DNA of 64,000 nt from Brachybacterium aquaticum (lineage in GTDB: Bacteria; Actinomycetota; Actinomycetes; Actinomycetales; Dermabacteraceae), in assembly GCF_014204755.1 (NCBI RefSeq), contig NZ_JACHLZ010000001.1, positions 3,100,001 through 3,164,000 of the forward strand, read 5' to 3'. Of the stretch, positions 1 to 9,431 are shown in pieces (position 1 is the stretch's first letter; each line of letters opens with the position of its first letter). Below the pieces are notes generated by a model. The model had not been told where the DNA came from, did no database searches, and saw only the letters and a list, made by a program, of their open reading frames with translations. Made by a program: the position numbers and the translations under genes.

Positions 1-879
1 GTCGCCGACCAGCGGCGCCATCACCTCGAGGGTGCGCTCCACCAGCGGGGTGACCGCGGTGTTGAAGTTCTCGACGGGCAGCACGACGGGGTCGTGGTCG
101 TCCCCGAGGTCGATCATCATCCGGCGGGTCTGCGGGGTCAGGCGCTCCTTGGCGGCGCGGCACTCCTCGAGCAGCAGCGTCGCGCCCTGCTCCCCGAGGT
201 CCGCCTCGGTGAGGCCCGCTCGCTCGAGCACGAGCTCGGCGAGGGCGAGGTCGAAGTCGTCGCCGCCGAGGCGGTTCTCGCCGCGGCTGCCGAGCACGGA
301 GTGCCCGGCCCCGTCGGCCTCCACCAGGGAGCTGTCGAAGGTGCCGCCGCCGAGGTCGTACACCGCGATGCGGGTGCGGCGGGCGGTGAGGCTGCGGGAC
401 TGGTGGTGGGTGTACTCGAAGCCGGCGGCGGAGGGCTCGTTGAGCATCGCGATCACGTCGATGTCGGCGCGTCGGAAGGCCTCGAGCGTCATGACGCGCT
501 GGACCGAGTGGGCGTGGGCGGGGACCGAGACGGCGACCTGGCCGGGCGGGACGGGCAGCGCCTCGCGGACGGCGGTGAGGTAGGCGGTCATGAGGTCCAG
601 CAGCGCGAACTCGCGCCCGCCGAGCTCGACCGTGGTGCCGGGATGGGTGCCCGGGTCGCCGAGCAGGCGCTTGAAGGAGCGCAGGTGCGGGGCGCCGGCG
701 CGGGCGGCGCGCTCGGCCTCGAAGCCGTGCACGAGCTCCTCGCCGTCCAGGGCGATCAGGGAGGGGAAGTGCTCGTGCGCGTCGCCGTCGGGGTCCAGGA
801 AGTGCAGCACGGGGTAGTTGCCCCGGTCCGCCCCTGCCGCGATGGTCCTCGTGGTGCCCATGTCGATTCCGATCCGCAT
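1..879 (-). CDS. Hsp70/DnaK-family protein (C-terminal part outside window)
   Basis: Translating the minus strand gives an open frame running off the left edge, so only about 293 N-terminal residues are present. They show Hsp70/actin-fold ATPase signatures: an N-terminal IGIDMGTT phosphate-1 loop, NEPSAAGFEY, the phosphate-2 loop YDLGGGTFD, and GGDDFD. Family members are ATP-dependent chaperones; this is the ATPase half, and the substrate-binding half, if any, lies outside. ATG 879 is preferred over ATG 885 because a -10-like TAGATT (887-892) ends 7 nt upstream, fitting a leaderless mRNA; no Shine-Dalgarno is visible. It is probably a stand-alone Hsp70-like protein, since no grpE or dnaJ is nearby. 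Confidence 0.85.
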   Translation of the reverse strand, partial: MRIGIDMGTTRTIAAGADRGNYPVLHFLDPDGDAHEHFPSLIALDGEELVHGFEAERAARAGAPHLRSFKRLLGDPGTHPGTTVELGGREFALLDLMTAYLTAVREALPVPPGQVAVSVPAHAHSVQRVMTLEAFRRADIDVIAMLNEPSAAGFEYTHHQSRSLTARRTRIAVYDLGGGTFDSSLVEADGAGHSVLGSRGENRLGGDDFDLALAELVLERAGLTEADLGEQGATLLLEECRAAKERLTPQTRRMMIDLGDDHDPVVLPVENFNTAVTPLVERTLEVMAPLVGD

Positions 880-893
880 AGGCATGAATCTAG

Positions 894-950
894 CCGGGAC
901 GGGGTGCGGGGCGCCTGATGTTCCAGACTGTTCCCCGCACCCCGCCCCGG
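894..950. terminator. Long GC-rich stem-loop after aceB
   Basis: Bases 894-911 pair with 933-950, an 18-bp stem with one mismatch and a 21-nt loop. It lies just past the aceB stop and upstream of the Hsp70-like start. There is no T-tract, as is common in high-GC actinobacteria. It probably ends the aceA-aceB transcript and insulates the next gene. Confidence 0.6.
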
Positions 951-993
951 CGTTCATCCGCAGCGCTCACCGACGGTGGTCAGCGCGCCGGCA

Positions 994-2670
994 TCACCCC
1001 AGGTGACGGTCGTACGCGCCGGTGGTGAGGAAGGCCGGGAAGTCCTCCCCCAGCACCGCCTCCTTCAGCAGCTCGGCCGCCTCGGGGACGCGGCTGCCCT
1101 GCTCGGTGTCCAGCTCGAGCACGGCCCGGTCGATGAAGTACTCGACCCGCTCCCGGGTGACCGGCATGCCCTCGTCGGTGAGCATGCCCTGGGTGATCCA
1201 CTGCCACAGCTGCGAGCGGGAGATCTCCACGGTCGCCGCGTCCTCCATGAGGTGGTCGATCGCGACCGCCCCGGAGCCGCGCAGCCACGCGTCGAGATAG
1301 CGCAGGGACACCCGGATGTTCTGCCGGATCCCGGCGGCGGTGATGGTGCCGCCCTCGACGGTGAGGTCGAGCAGGTCCTCGGCGGTGACGTGCACGTCCT
1401 CCCGCAGGCGCTCCAGCTGGTTCGGGCGCTCGCCCATCACCGCGTCGAACTCGGCGCGCGCGGCGGGGACGAGGTCCGGGTGCGCCACCCAGGTGCCGTC
1501 GAAGCCGTCGCCGGCCTCGCGGCGCTTGTCCTCGGAGACCATGACCAGCGCCTGCCGGGTCACCTCCTCGTCCCCGCGGTCGGGGATGAAGGCGCTCATC
1601 CCGCCGATCGCGTGGGCGCCGCGACGGTGGCAGGTGGAGACCAGCAGCTCGGTGTAGGCGCGCATGAAGGGGACGGTCATGGTCAGCTGCGAGCGGTCCG
1701 GCAGCACGCGGCGCCGCCCGCGGTCGCGGAACATCTTGATGATGGAGAAGAGGTAGTCCCACCGCCCCGCGTTCAGGCCCGCGCAGTGCTCGCGCAGCTC
1801 GTAGAGGATCTCCTCCATCTCGAACGCTGCCGGCAGCGTCTCGATGAGCACGGTCGCCCGGATGGTGCCGTGGGTGATGCCCAGCTCCTGCTCGGCGAGC
1901 GTGAACACCTCGTTCCACAGCCGCGCCTCCAGGTGCGACTCGAGCTTGGGCAGGTAGAGGTAGGGGCCGGAGCCGCGGGCGATCAGCTCGGCCGCGTTGT
2001 GGAAGAGGTACAGCCCCGCGTCGATCAGCGACGCCGAGGTGCGCGAGGTGCGCCCGTCGGCGCGGACGTAGCGCAGGTGCTGCTCGGGGAGATGCCAGCC
2101 GCGGGGCCGGAACACGATCGTCGCGGTCTCCTCCTTCAGCCGGTACTCCTTCCCGTTCGCGCCGGTGAAGTCGATCTGCCGACGGATCGCGTCGCGCAGA
2201 TTCAGCTGCCCGCCGATGACGCCGTCCCAGGTGGGACTCAGGGCGTCCTCGTGGTCGGCCAGCCACACCTTCGCCCCGGAGTTCAGGGCGTTGATGGTCA
2301 TGCGCCGGTCGGTGGGGCCGGTGATCTCCACGCGCCGGTCCTCGAGGCCCGGGCCGGCGCCCGCGACCCGCCACGTCGGATCCTCGCGGATGTGCCGGGT
2401 GGTAGGCAGGAAGTCGAACATCGCCCCGCCGGAGATGGACTCGCGGCGCATGGCCCGGGCGGTGAGCAGCTCGGTGCGGCGCACCGCGAAGCGGTCGTGC
2501 AGCAGGGCGAGGAAGTCCAGCGCCTCGGGGGTGAGGATCTCCTCGAAGCGGGGCTGGAGCGGGGCGGTGATCTCGATCCGTCCGCGCGGGGCGGGCCGGG
2601 GCGCGGCCGACGGGGTCTGGCCGGGGCGTCGCTGCTCGGAGATCGGGCGGCGGTAGTCGATGAGGGTCAT
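994..2670 (-). CDS. aceB: Malate synthase A
   Basis: Product of 558 aa, close to the usual length of malate synthase A (about 530-560). It condenses glyoxylate with acetyl-CoA to malate in the cytosol, the second glyoxylate-shunt step. The family core is visible around residues 265-310, with [20 protein letters not shown] followed by GLNAGRWDY, the region holding the catalytic and Mg-binding acidic residues. The N-terminal 30 residues are Arg/Pro-rich and not conserved. The gene lies about 150 bp downstream of aceA on the same strand, so the two shunt enzymes are likely co-transcribed and controlled by the divergent RamB-type regulator upstream. Confidence 0.97.
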   Translation of the reverse strand: MTLIDYRRPISEQRRPGQTPSAAPRPAPRGRIEITAPLQPRFEEILTPEALDFLALLHDRFAVRRTELLTARAMRRESISGGAMFDFLPTTRHIREDPTWRVAGAGPGLEDRRVEITGPTDRRMTINALNSGAKVWLADHEDALSPTWDGVIGGQLNLRDAIRRQIDFTGANGKEYRLKEETATIVFRPRGWHLPEQHLRYVRADGRTSRTSASLIDAGLYLFHNAAELIARGSGPYLYLPKLESHLEARLWNEVFTLAEQELGITHGTIRATVLIETLPAAFEMEEILYELREHCAGLNAGRWDYLFSIIKMFRDRGRRRVLPDRSQLTMTVPFMRAYTELLVSTCHRRGAHAIGGMSAFIPDRGDEEVTRQALVMVSEDKRREAGDGFDGTWVAHPDLVPAARAEFDAVMGERPNQLERLREDVHVTAEDLLDLTVEGGTITAAGIRQNIRVSLRYLDAWLRGSGAVAIDHLMEDAATVEISRSQLWQWITQGMLTDEGMPVTRERVEYFIDRAVLELDTEQGSRVPEAAELLKEAVLGEDFPAFLTTGAYDRHLG

Positions 2671-2821
2671 GGCGGGATCCTTTACGGGGAGATGCGGTGA
2701 TGATCGGGAGGTGGCCCGGCGCGGGGTGGCGGGCCTGCGGTGCAGGTCAGAAGGGTGCTGAGGGATCGACCGGGGGCGGCGGGGTCTCCGCTCGCTGCCC
2801 CGGCTACGGGGCCGTCGGCGC

Positions 2822-4150
2822 TCAGTGGAACTGCGCCGTCTCGGTGGAGCCGGCGAGCGCCAGCGTGGACGAGGTGGGGTTCAGGGCGGTGGCGACCCGG
2901 TCGAAGTAGCCGGTGCCGACCTCGGCCTGGTGCTTGTGGGCGGTGAAGCCGTGGGCGGCGGAGGCGAACTCCGCCTCCTGCAGCTCGACGAAGGCGCTCA
3001 TCTGCCGATCCCGGTAGCCGCTGGCCAGCTCGAACATGGCGTGGTTCAGGGAGTGGAAGCCGGCCAGGGTGATGAACTGGAAGGCGTAGCCCATCGCGGA
3101 CAGCTCGCGCTGGAAGCGGGCGATCTGGTCGTCGTCGAGATTGCGCTTCCAGTTGAAGCTCGGCGAGCAGTTGTAGGCGAGCTTCTGGTCCGGGAACTGC
3201 GCGTGGATCTCCTCGGCGAAGCGGCGGGCGAGCTCGAGGTCCGGGGTGGCCGACTCGACCCACAGCAGGTCCGCGTACTCCGCATACGCGAGGCCACGGG
3301 CGATGACGGGCTCGATGCCGGGGGTGACCTCGTAGAAGCCCTCCGCGGTGCGGTCACCGGTGAGGAAGCGCCGGTCCCGCTCGTCGACGTCGCTGGTCAG
3401 CAGCGTCGCGGCGAGCGCGTCGGTGCGGGCGATGATGACGGTGGGGGTGCCGGCGACGTCCGCCGCGAGCCGGGCCGCGTTCAGGGTGCGCACGTGCTGG
3501 GAGGTGGGGATGAGGACCTTCCCACCCATGTGCCCGCACTTCTTCTCGCTGGCCAGCTGGTCCTCCCAGTGGACCCCGGCCGCGCCCGCCTCGATCATCT
3601 GGTGCATCAGCTCGTAGGCGTTCAGCGGCCCGCCGAACCCGGCCTCGGCGTCGGCGACGATCGGGGCCATCCAGTCGCGGCTGGTGGTGCCGGTCTCGGC
3701 GAACTCGATCTGCCCGGCGCGCTTGAGGGCGTTGTTGATGCGGCGCACGACGGCGGGGACGGAGTTGGCCGGGTACAGGGACTGGTCGGGGTAGGTCTGG
3801 CCGGAGAGGTTCGCATCCGCGGCGACCTGCCAGCCGGAGAGGTAGATGGCCTTCAGCCCCGCCCGGACCTGCTGGACGGCCTGGTTGCCGGTGAGCGCGC
3901 CGAGCGCGTAGACCCACGACTCCGGGTCCTCGGTGTTGCGCTGGATCATCTCCCACAGCGCCTCGGCGCCGCGGCGGGCGAGGGTCCGCTCCTCGCGGAC
4001 GGGACCGGCGAGGGAGACGACGTCGGCGGCGGTGTGGTCGCGGCGCACGTTCGCCCAGCGGGAGTCGATCTCCCAATCGCGGGCGAGCTCCTCGGCGGTC
4101 ATGGTCGGATCGCCGGGTCGGGGGGCGGTGCGCGGGGTCGAGTCGGTCAT
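2822..4150 (-). CDS. aceA: Isocitrate lyase
   Basis: Product of 442 aa, the usual length for bacterial isocitrate lyase. It cleaves isocitrate to glyoxylate and succinate, the first glyoxylate-shunt step, needed for growth on acetate or fatty acids. The active-site signature KKCGHMGGK is present near residue 205, as are the flanking conserved stretches [15 protein letters not shown] and [10 protein letters not shown]. It is the first gene of an aceA-aceB pair and diverges from the ramB-like gene, with 168 bp between the starts. That gap holds regularly spaced repeat half-sites, so acetate-responsive control is likely. Confidence 0.98.
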   Translation of the reverse strand: MTDSTPRTAPRPGDPTMTAEELARDWEIDSRWANVRRDHTAADVVSLAGPVREERTLARRGAEALWEMIQRNTEDPESWVYALGALTGNQAVQQVRAGLKAIYLSGWQVAADANLSGQTYPDQSLYPANSVPAVVRRINNALKRAGQIEFAETGTTSRDWMAPIVADAEAGFGGPLNAYELMHQMIEAGAAGVHWEDQLASEKKCGHMGGKVLIPTSQHVRTLNAARLAADVAGTPTVIIARTDALAATLLTSDVDERDRRFLTGDRTAEGFYEVTPGIEPVIARGLAYAEYADLLWVESATPDLELARRFAEEIHAQFPDQKLAYNCSPSFNWKRNLDDDQIARFQRELSAMGYAFQFITLAGFHSLNHAMFELASGYRDRQMSAFVELQEAEFASAAHGFTAHKHQAEVGTGYFDRVATALNPTSSTLALAGSTETAQFH

Positions 4151-4245
4151 CGTCGGCTCCTCGGGGGTGCTGCGGCAGCCGGTGGGGCTGCCGTCCTCGG
4201 CGAACTTCGTCGAGTGGTCACACTCTGTCGGCTGCGCAAGCCCCT

Positions 4246-4296
4246 CAGAAGACCTTGTTCCGGAGAACTTCTGCGATATTTCTGTTCTTCAGAAGT
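4246..4296. promoter_or_regulatory. Three CAGAAG/CTTCTG half-sites in the aceA-ramB gap
   Basis: CAGAAG occurs at 4246-4251 and 4290-4295 and its complement CTTCTG at 4268-4273. Starts are exactly 22 bp apart, two helical turns. The last two form the wider inverted repeat ACTTCTG/CAGAAGT. The array sits between the divergent aceA and ramB starts. RamB of corynebacteria binds AACTTTGC-like sites; the copies here have a related (A)ACTTCTG core, so they are candidate RamB operators. The assignment is inferred. Confidence 0.5.
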
Positions 4297-4318
4297 AACC
4301 TGTGTCACTCTGTCCCGC

Positions 4319-5851
4319 ATGGCCCAGAGAACCCAGACCCAGGCCCCGTCGGCCGTCATCCCGTCGGCCGACGACGAGGAGTTCGATCCGCTGCTGATCG
4401 GAAGGCGCATCCGCGCCGTGCGCACTGCGCGCGGTCTGTCCCTCGCCGAGCTCGCCGCACGCCTGGACCGGGCGCCCTCGCAGCTGTCGGTGATCGAGAA
4501 CGGCCGGCGCGAGCTGCGGCTCGGGGAGCTGCGGCGCATCGCGCGGGTGCTCGAGGTGGGCGTGGACGAGCTGCTGGACCCCGAGCCGCCCACCCGTCGG
4601 GCGGCGCTCGAGATCGCGCTGGAGAAGGCGCAGGCCGGAGCGCTGTACCAGGGGCTCGGCCTGCCAGATCTGCCGGTGCGCAAGTCGCTCTCGGACGCGG
4701 CGATCGAGACGATCCTCGCCCTGCACGGGGAGCTGCGGCGCCTGCACGAGGAGCGGGCGGCGACCCCGGAGGAGGCGCGGCGCGTGAACGGGCAGCTGCG
4801 CGAGGAGCAGTCCGCCGCGGGGAACTACTACCCGGACCTCGAGGAGACCGCCCGGGACCTGCTGGGCAGGATCGACCACACGGGCGGGCCGCTCTCGCAC
4901 CGCAAGGTGTCGCTGCTGGCCGAGCGCCTCGGCTTCAGCCTGCACTCGGTGCCGGACCTGCCGCACTCGGCCCGCTCGATCACCGACGCGGCGTCGATGC
5001 GGATCTACCTGCCGCTCGGGCGGGGCGCCGCGGATCCCCGCACCACCGTGCTGCAGGCCCTGGCCGCGCACCTGCTGGGGATGGCGGAGCCGGCAGACTA
5101 CGGCGAGCTGCTGCGCCAACGGGTGGCAGTGAACTACCTGGCCGCGGCGATGCTGGTGCCCGAGGCGGGGGCGAGCGAGTTCCTCCAGCGAGCGAAGGCG
5201 CAGCGGGAGCTGTCGGTCGAGGACCTGCGCGACGAGTTCGCGGTGACCTACGAGCTGGCCGCGCACCGCTTCACGAACCTCGCCACCCACCATCTGGGGA
5301 TCCCCGTGCACTTCCTCAAGGTCCACTCCTCCGGCACGATCGTGAAGGCTTACCAGAACGATCAGGTGCACTTCCCGACCGATGCGCTCGGCGCGGTCGA
5401 GGGGCAGCTGGTGTGCCGGTGGTGGAGCGCGCGGCGCGTGTTCCGCAGCGAGGACCGCATGGCGCAGTACAGCCAGTACACGGACAAGCCGGGCGGCACC
5501 TACTGGTGCACCTCCCGCATCGAGTCCGGCTCCGGCGGGGAGTTCTCGATCTCGGTGGGCACCGCCTTCGCGCACACCAAGTGGTTCCGCGGCCGGGAGA
5601 CGAGCGTGCGCCATTCCTCGAGCTGCCCCGACCCGGACTGCTGCCGCCGCCCGTCCCCCGAGCTGGTCGAGCGCTGGCACGGCTCGGTGTGGCCGGTCGC
5701 GCGCCTGCACGCCTCGCTGCTCGCCGCGATGCCGACGGGCACCTTCACCGGGGTGGACCGGGTGGCGATGCTCGAGTTCCTCGAGCGGCACGCGCCCTCG
5801 GAGCCGCAGGCGCCGGCACAGCCGCAGGCGCCGTCGGCCGACGGGAGCTGA
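4319..5851 (+). CDS. ramB: RamB-type XRE/ImmA-IrrE transcriptional regulator of acetate metabolism
   Basis: Product of 510 aa. An XRE helix-turn-helix occupies about residues 27-85 (RRIRAVRTARGLSLAELAARL, then SQLSVIENGRREL), followed by an IrrE-like domain and a DUF2083-type C-terminal region with a CPDPDCC cysteine cluster near residue 440. This layout matches RamB, which in corynebacteria and mycobacteria represses or tunes aceA/aceB and other acetate genes. ATG 4319 is the first codon in register with the HTH after the intergenic repeats; the open frame extends further 5' only because it is antisense to aceA. Its position divergent from aceA supports the assignment. The C-terminal 20 residues are a Pro/Ala/Gln tail ending PSADGS. 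Confidence 0.9.
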   Translation: MAQRTQTQAPSAVIPSADDEEFDPLLIGRRIRAVRTARGLSLAELAARLDRAPSQLSVIENGRRELRLGELRRIARVLEVGVDELLDPEPPTRRAALEIALEKAQAGALYQGLGLPDLPVRKSLSDAAIETILALHGELRRLHEERAATPEEARRVNGQLREEQSAAGNYYPDLEETARDLLGRIDHTGGPLSHRKVSLLAERLGFSLHSVPDLPHSARSITDAASMRIYLPLGRGAADPRTTVLQALAAHLLGMAEPADYGELLRQRVAVNYLAAAMLVPEAGASEFLQRAKAQRELSVEDLRDEFAVTYELAAHRFTNLATHHLGIPVHFLKVHSSGTIVKAYQNDQVHFPTDALGAVEGQLVCRWWSARRVFRSEDRMAQYSQYTDKPGGTYWCTSRIESGSGGEFSISVGTAFAHTKWFRGRETSVRHSSSCPDPDCCRRPSPELVERWHGSVWPVARLHASLLAAMPTGTFTGVDRVAMLEFLERHAPSEPQAPAQPQAPSADGS

Positions 5852-5919
5852 GCAGACGGGGACTGGGCGCAAGGACCGGCTCGGAGACGTCGCCGGACCG
5901 GGTCGAGCGAACGCGCCGG

Positions 5920-6195
5920 TCAGGGCGATCCCGGGATCCCTCGGAGCTCGTCGGGCGCCCAGGACGGCCAGTCCGGATCCCCGATCCGCACCCCATGCTC
6001 GAACCTCGCGCACAGCCGGAACGGCGCCAAGGGTCGGGAGTTGTCACGCATCTCCGCCACGTCGGCGAGACGTATCGCCCTCTCGACATGACCCCACAGC
6101 CGCGCATGCCGCTCGCGGATGTTCTGCGTCGGCGTTGACGAAGGGCAGGCCCTGCGTCCACGACGCACGACACCCCGGGACCGCGCAGAGCGCAT
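5920..6195 (-). CDS. Small protein of unknown function (91 aa) or gene remnant
   Basis: This reading frame holds a protein-like stretch of about 70 residues, rich in Trp, Asp and Arg, with no low-complexity sequence (ending WAPDELRGIPGSP). Nothing in the other frames of this 367-bp gap looks like protein. The ATG at 6195 and a GTG at 6168 are both weakly placed, with no clear Shine-Dalgarno, and the N-terminal 20 residues look non-coding. It may be the 3' part of a gene that lost its start. No family was recognised. Confidence 0.4.
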   Translation of the reverse strand: MRSARSRGVVRRGRRACPSSTPTQNIRERHARLWGHVERAIRLADVAEMRDNSRPLAPFRLCARFEHGVRIGDPDWPSWAPDELRGIPGSP

Positions 6196-6218
6196 CGGTC
6201 CCGGGGCCGTCGGCCTGC

Positions 6219-6911
6219 TCACCAGGTCAGCTCGCGGCGGGGTCGGACGTGGATGTCCGTGAGCTGCACGTCCTCGCTCGCGGTGATGGCCATGACCACC
6301 GCTCTCGCGACGGAGGAGGGCCGGATCAGCTCGCGCCGGTCGACGTCCCCTCCGAACATCGGGGTGTCCGTGGGGCCGGGGTACACGGTCGAGACCCGCA
6401 CTCCGTTTTCCTCCTCCTCGGCGCGCAGGCCGTTCGCGAGCGCCCGGAGCGCGTGCTTGCTCGCGGCGTACGGGGCATTGCGGGGACGGGCGGCAGTGCC
6501 GGCGCCCGAGTTCACGAGCACCACGGTGCCGCGCGCGTCGCGCAGGGCGGGCAGGGCGTTCCGGACGAGCGCCGCACCCGCGGTGACGTTGAGGGCGAAG
6601 ACCCGTTCCCAGTCCGCATTGGCCGTGTCCTCGACCCGGGTGGAGGGAGAGATCCCGGCGGCGTGGACCAGGGCGTCCACGCGGTCGGGCACGAGCGCGG
6701 CGAGGTCGCCCGTGAGCAAGTCCGCGGCGCGCGGGGTGATCAGCGCGGAGGCCTCCGCGAGATGCGCGAGGGCCTCGCGGTCGCGGCCGACGGCGATCAC
6801 CCTCCAGCCGAGCTCGGCGAGCTGCAGGGCGACCTCGCGGCCGATCCCGCTGGTCGCGCCGGTGACGAGAGCCGTGCGAGGGGTGGTGCTGTGCTGTTCG
6901 GCGGTGGTCAT
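6219..6911 (-). CDS. Short-chain dehydrogenase/reductase (SDR)
   Basis: Product of 230 aa with the classical SDR pattern: the nucleotide-binding motif TGATSGIGRE near residue 18, NSGAG near 133 and the catalytic YAASK near 147. It should be a cytosolic NAD(P)-dependent oxidoreductase. The basic residue after the first strand (AVGRDRE) is compatible with NADPH preference. Substrate cannot be told from sequence. It lies 33 bp downstream of the LysE-family gene on the same strand and may share its transcript. Confidence 0.93.
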   Translation of the reverse strand: MTTAEQHSTTPRTALVTGATSGIGREVALQLAELGWRVIAVGRDREALAHLAEASALITPRAADLLTGDLAALVPDRVDALVHAAGISPSTRVEDTANADWERVFALNVTAGAALVRNALPALRDARGTVVLVNSGAGTAARPRNAPYAASKHALRALANGLRAEEEENGVRVSTVYPGPTDTPMFGGDVDRRELIRPSSVARAVVMAITASEDVQLTDIHVRPRRELTW

Positions 6912-6944
6912 GCGTCCAGTCTGCTACCGACCGGCGGCGCGGGT

Positions 6945-7574
6945 CTAGCCGTGCACGACCCCGAGCACGAGCAGCACCGCGAGCGCGCCGTAGACGGTGC
7001 CTGCCGCGCCGTCGAGCAGGTAGCGCAGGCGCGGCCGGCTGAGCACGGCGTCGCGGAAGAGCCCCGCGGCGCTGCCGATCGCGAGATCGGTGAGCAGGCC
7101 GGTCAGCTGCAGCAGCAGGCCCAGCATGAGGATCTGCGCGAAGGGGTTCTCCCCGGAGCCGCCCGTCGTGCCCAGGAACTGGGGCAGGAAGGCGACGAAG
7201 AACAGCGCGATCTTGGGGTTGGTGATGTTGACGACGAAGCCGCGGCGGAAGACGTTCGGCACGACCGAGGCCTCCGCGAGCGGCCCGCCGGCCCGGCGCC
7301 AGGTCGTGACCCCGAGGAACGCCAGATAGCCGGCGCCGGCCAGGCGGATCGCGTCCAGCGCAGCCGGCAGCTGGGTCAGCGCGACGCCGAGACCCGTCGC
7401 CGCGACCAGCACCCAGATCGTCATCGCCGAGGTGACCCCGAAGGCGCCCTGGACGGCGGCGCGCCTGCCCTGGTTGATGCCGGTGGCGACCATGAACGCC
7501 ATGTCCGGTCCGGGAGTCACGAGGATGACCGTGACGGCCAGCAGGAAGGCGGGCAGGACGGACACGTCGAGCAC
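6945..7574 (-). CDS. LysE-family amino-acid exporter (RhtB/LeuE type)
   Basis: Product of 209 aa, typical for the family, with the N-terminal signature VTPGPDMAFMVATGINQGRRA and about six hydrophobic membrane segments. The FVVNITNPKIALFFVAFLPQF stretch is also characteristic. LysE/RhtB proteins export amino acids or related metabolites at the inner membrane. It is transcribed divergently from an Lrp/AsnC regulator, the usual arrangement for such exporters, so it is probably controlled by that regulator in response to an amino acid. The gene ends in TAG. Confidence 0.93.
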   Translation of the reverse strand: MLDVSVLPAFLLAVTVILVTPGPDMAFMVATGINQGRRAAVQGAFGVTSAMTIWVLVAATGLGVALTQLPAALDAIRLAGAGYLAFLGVTTWRRAGGPLAEASVVPNVFRRGFVVNITNPKIALFFVAFLPQFLGTTGGSGENPFAQILMLGLLLQLTGLLTDLAIGSAAGLFRDAVLSRPRLRYLLDGAAGTVYGALAVLLVLGVVHG

Positions 7575-7598
7575 TTCTCACCACCTTGATCTCACTGC

Positions 7599-7611
7599 GG
7601 GAGGAGCTCCC
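7599..7611. promoter_or_regulatory. Inverted repeat in the lysE-lrp gap
   Basis: GGGAG-GAG-CTCCC forms a short dyad 25 bp upstream of the LysE-family start. It could be an Lrp operator, but it does not match the AT-rich Lrp consensus and may be chance in GC-rich DNA. Confidence 0.25.
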
Positions 7612-7722
7612 GGAATCACGCCCTCACCTGGGCCGACAGTGACTCTAGGAGGCGGCGATGCGGCGTCGCAACGATCGAGATGCCGGACAGAACGGCATCA
7701 TGACGAGCAGTCTGCTGGGCGG

Positions 7723-7728
7723 TATTAG
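7723..7728 (+). promoter_or_regulatory. -10 element for a leaderless lrp mRNA
   Basis: TATTAG ends 9 nt before the GTG start at 7738, which places transcription initiation at or within a few bases of the start codon. No Shine-Dalgarno precedes the GTG. Confidence 0.45.
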
Positions 7729-7737
7729 GCTGTCTGC

Positions 7738-8166
7738 GTGCTCGACGATCTCGACTACCGCCTCATCGCCCTCCTCCGCGCGAACAGCCGCACCCCGGTG
7801 GCCGTCCTCGCCCGCGAGCTCGGGGTCAACCGCTCCACCGTCACCTCGCGGATCGACCGCCTCGTGGACAACGGCGTGATCGAGGGGTTCACGATCCGGG
7901 TCAGCGGCGACATCGAGCACGACTCGGTCCAGGGCGTGATGCTGGTCGCGACCGAGAACAGCCGCAGCCCCGAGATCGTGCGCGAGCTGCGCGGCTATCC
8001 CGAGCTCGAGCAGGTCCACTCCACCACCGGCACCTGGGACCTCGTGCTGCAGATCCGGGCGCGCAACCTCGCCGAGTTCGACCTCGTGCTGGAGCGGGTC
8101 CGGGCGACCCCGGGGGTGCGCACCACGCAGACGAACCTGCTGTTCAGCTCGCTGCGGACGGTGTGA
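7738..8166 (+). CDS. Lrp/AsnC-family transcriptional regulator
   Basis: Product of 142 aa with the Lrp layout: an N-terminal winged HTH (LDDLDYRLIALLRANSR, then GVNRSTVTSRIDRL at about residues 28-45) and a C-terminal RAM/ligand-binding domain (GTWDLVLQIRARNL). These proteins form octamers or hexadecamers that sense amino acids. It diverges from the LysE-family exporter, its likely target. The start is GTG, and the spacing of an upstream TATTAG suggests a leaderless message. Its 3' end abuts the decayed MFS transporter gene, which is convergent. Confidence 0.95.
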   Translation: MLDDLDYRLIALLRANSRTPVAVLARELGVNRSTVTSRIDRLVDNGVIEGFTIRVSGDIEHDSVQGVMLVATENSRSPEIVRELRGYPELEQVHSTTGTWDLVLQIRARNLAEFDLVLERVRATPGVRTTQTNLLFSSLRTV

Positions 8167-9431
8167 CGCAGGGCTTCCCCCGGACTCCGGGCCGCCTCAG
8201 GCCCGTGCGGGACCTCCACCGCCTCGGCCGTCTCCCGCTCCCGGAACAGCGCCGCGAAGAACAGCGCGACGCCGACGGCGAGCGCCGCCGAGATGAGCCA
8301 GACGGTGCGCCAGTCGTGCGTGCCATCGGCCGCGAGGAAGGCGTCGACGATGGGGCCGGAGATCAGAGAGCCGATCAGCAGGCCGACGCCGTAGGTGGCG
8401 AGCGAGATCAGGCCCTGGGCGGCGCTGCGCACGTGCTTGGGGCGAAGCGGTCGGTGTAGATCTGCCCCGCGACGAAGAAGAAGTCGTAGCAGACGCCGTG
8501 CAGCACGAGCCCGATGATCACCAGCCACAGCAGGGAGCCGGCGTCCCCGAACGCGAACAGGGCGTAGCGCAGCGCCCAGGCGAGCATGCCGATCAGCAGC
8601 GTCCGCTTCACGCCGAGCTTCCTCAGCATCAGCGGCATGACCAGCAGGAACAGCGCCTCGGAGACCTGGCCGAGGGACTGCACCGCCGCGGCGGACTGCA
8701 CCCCGATCTCGTTGAGGTAGAGGTTCGTGAAGTTGTAGTAGAACGCCAGCGGGATGCAGATCAGGATCGAGGCGAGGAAGAACACCAGCTAGGAGCGGGA
8801 CTTCAGCAGCGCGAGGGCGTCCAGGCCCAGCACGTCGCGCACGGTGACGCGCTCCCCCGTGGTCTCCGGCGGGGTGTGCGGGAGGGTGGAGGCGTAGACG
8901 CCCAGCAGCGCCGAGCCGATCGCGGCCATGACGAAGGTGTTCTCGAGCGCTCCCCCGGCCTCCAAGCCGAGCCAGCCGATGAGGAGTCCCGCGACGATCC
9001 AGCCGATCGTGCCGAACACGCGGATCGCGGGGAACTGCCGCTCGGGGCTGGTCAGGCGGCGGAAGGAGATCGAGTTCGCCAGCGCGAGCGTCGGCATGAA
9101 CGAGATCATCGCCAGCAGCGCGAACACGAAGAACGCCCCGAACTCGCCCTGCCGGCCGGCGAGGAAGAGCATCACGGCGCTGAACAGGTGCAGCACGCCG
9201 AGGATGCGCTGCGCGGCGAACCAGCGGTCCGCGATCAGGCCCACGATGAAGGGGGCGAGGATCGCGCCGAGGGACTGGGTGAGAAAAGCCAGGGCGATCT
9301 GGCTGCCGCTCGCGCCGAGGTCCGCGGCGAGGTACGTGCCGAGCGTGACGAACCAGGCGCCCCACACGAAGAACTCCAGGAACATCATCGTCGAGAGTCG
9401 GAGGCGGATGACGGGGTCGAGTGTCGTGCAT
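8167..9431 (-). pseudogene. MFS nucleoside:H+ symporter (NupG/XapB type), disrupted
   Basis: A recognisable 12-TM nucleoside permease runs through two reading frames. It starts with MMFLEFFVWGAWFVTLGTYL and keeps conserved stretches such as RLTSPERQFPAIRVFGTIGW and CIPLAFYYNFTNLYLNE. There are two definite lesions: an in-frame TAG at 8789-8791, after LLKSRS and before LVFFLAS, and a one-base loss in the G-run at 8439-8442 (FAPKHVRS becomes FAPSTCAA). A third is possible: the ATG at 9429-9431 joins the transporter frame only if one base of the G-run 9413-9416 is removed. The homopolymer changes could be sequencing errors, but the TAG is a substitution. The original stop is not clear. Confidence 0.85.

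Noticed and set aside
976-2700. Long plus-strand open frame antisense to aceB, and similar long frames opposite gyrA, gyrB, ribBA and the murJ block
   Set aside because: Frames mirror high-GC codon bias of the real genes, are Val/Gly/His/Arg-rich and carry no motifs.
8439-8442. Programmed frameshift in the MFS gene
   Set aside because: There is no slippery heptamer with a stimulatory structure that I can see, and the gene also has an in-frame TAG, so decay or error is simpler.
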